Origin: Chloroflexota bacterium
Lineage (GTDB): Bacteria; Chloroflexota; UBA11872; VXOZ01
Assembly: GCA_958295775.1 (NCBI GenBank)
Contig: CATQHC010000002.1
Location: 1,015,830 to 1,079,829 of the forward strand
Direction: 5' to 3'
Length of the DNA: 64,000 bases
Part shown: positions 63,453-64,000 of the stretch, piece after piece
How positions within the stretch are numbered: position 1 is the first letter of the stretch
Layout of the letters: each line of letters starts with the position of its first letter
Notes under the pieces: generated by a model
What the model was told of the DNA's origin: nothing
The model's input: only the letters and a program-made list of their open reading frames with translations
Database searches by the model: none
Translations under genes and position numbers: made by a program

Positions 63453-64000
63453 TCAGCCGTCCTGCCGACTGCGGTAACGCTCAGTTGCCTCAAAGTCCAA
63501 CTCGCCGCCAGACGTCACCACTACTCCATAGACTTCTCTGGCGCGTATTGGCGAAACCTTCTCATTGCGTACGTCATCCAGGACTAACTGCGGATCGCGT
63601 TCCAGCGGGTTGCCCCAACCGCCGGCCCCAGAGACCATGTGCCGAAACAGGTCGTTCTCGTAAATCGTCTCAGTCGCCTTACTCGTAAGCACCCGCGCCT
63701 CTGTGTCGGGGTTGAGGATGTTCTTGGAAGGCGCGCCGTCATGACCGCCGGCCAGCCCGTACGCGTGGATTTTATGTCGATCCGAACGCAATTGCAACGT
63801 GGCGCGCCGCTCGCGCAGGCGGTAGTCGCGCACCAACGCCAGGCCGCCGCGATACTTGCCGGCCCCTTCGGAGTCCGGCACGTAGCCGTAGCGCTCGATG
63901 CGCAAGGGAAGTTCGGCCTCAACCACTTCTACGGGGTTATTTGAGAAATTCACGACGATGCTTGCCATGGCGTCGGTACCATCGCTCCAGGGCTTACCTC
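63453..64000 (-). CDS. Hydantoinase B/oxoprolinase family protein, C-terminal part
   Basis: The frame is open to the window end, giving 182 residues of the C-terminus. SDGTDAMASIVVNFSNNPVEVVE, LPLRIERYGYVPDSEGAGKYRGG and GAGGWGNPLERDPQLVLDDVRNEKVS are strongly typical of HyuB, the beta subunit of ATP-dependent hydantoinases/5-oxoprolinases. Met 63968 is internal. The alpha subunit gene would lie outside. ATG 63968 should not be taken as a start. Confidence 0.87.
   Translation of the reverse strand, partial: GKPWSDGTDAMASIVVNFSNNPVEVVEAELPLRIERYGYVPDSEGAGKYRGGLALVRDYRLRERRATLQLRSDRHKIHAYGLAGGHDGAPSKNILNPDTEARVLTSKATETIYENDLFRHMVSGAGGWGNPLERDPQLVLDDVRNEKVSPIRAREVYGVVVTSGGELDFEATERYRSRQDG

Overview
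The window is high-GC bacterial DNA with long intergenic palindromic repeats. It carries lipoproteins with low-complexity Ala/Glu/Pro linkers, a PTPTPT-rich secreted nuclease, orphan sugar-binding proteins and many carbohydrate-modifying enzymes. This style fits an uncultured Chloroflexota (for example a sponge-associated or marine lineage), but no marker gene here fixes the phylum, so the assignment is an inference.

Layout. 1-22.3 kb is catabolic and accessory: Gfo/Idh/MocA oxidoreductases, a DegT-type aminotransferase, a CBM9-like protein, a DUF3604/PHP-like protein, two DapA-type aldolases, an amino-acid-type binding lipoprotein, an SDR, two sulfatases, a glycosidase-like barrel, a D-threonine-aldolase-like enzyme, a large membrane protein and an M20 peptidase. 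22.3-36.8 kb is more housekeeping: NYN nuclease, sugar-binding protein, pterin dehydratase, a TPP-riboswitch-controlled NCS1 permease, CinA, SelB, an RNA methyltransferase, a secreted HNH/excalibur nuclease, MurF, Ddl and Prs. 36.9-39.5 kb is a thiol-redox island: CcdA followed by two convergent, paralogous TlpA-like lipoproteins, each with an in-frame UGA exactly where the first Cys of the CxxC motif belongs. 39.8-50.4 kb holds an alpha-L-fucosidase, two sugar-binding lipoproteins, an aminotransferase, a ceramidase-like protein and a three-gene ABC-2 exporter. 50.7-55.1 kb is a tandem array of four GNAT acetyltransferases, interrupted by an IS110-family element. 55.2-64 kb returns to sugar catabolism: isomerase, oxidoreductase, DapA-like, PspC, aminotransferase, FAD oxidoreductase and a partial hydantoinase B.

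Two systems stand out. (1) SelB, CcdA and two selenocysteine (UPVC) TlpA-like lipoproteins suggest an extracytoplasmic selenoprotein redox relay; both genes can form the same small stem-loop with a bulged U about 18 nt after the UGA. (2) The 5' non-coding end of the IS110 element folds into two guide loops whose sequences match, base for base, the two sides of its own insertion site, and nearly match its own ends. It is a readable bridge RNA, and an unoccupied matching target lies 0.7 kb downstream of the element.
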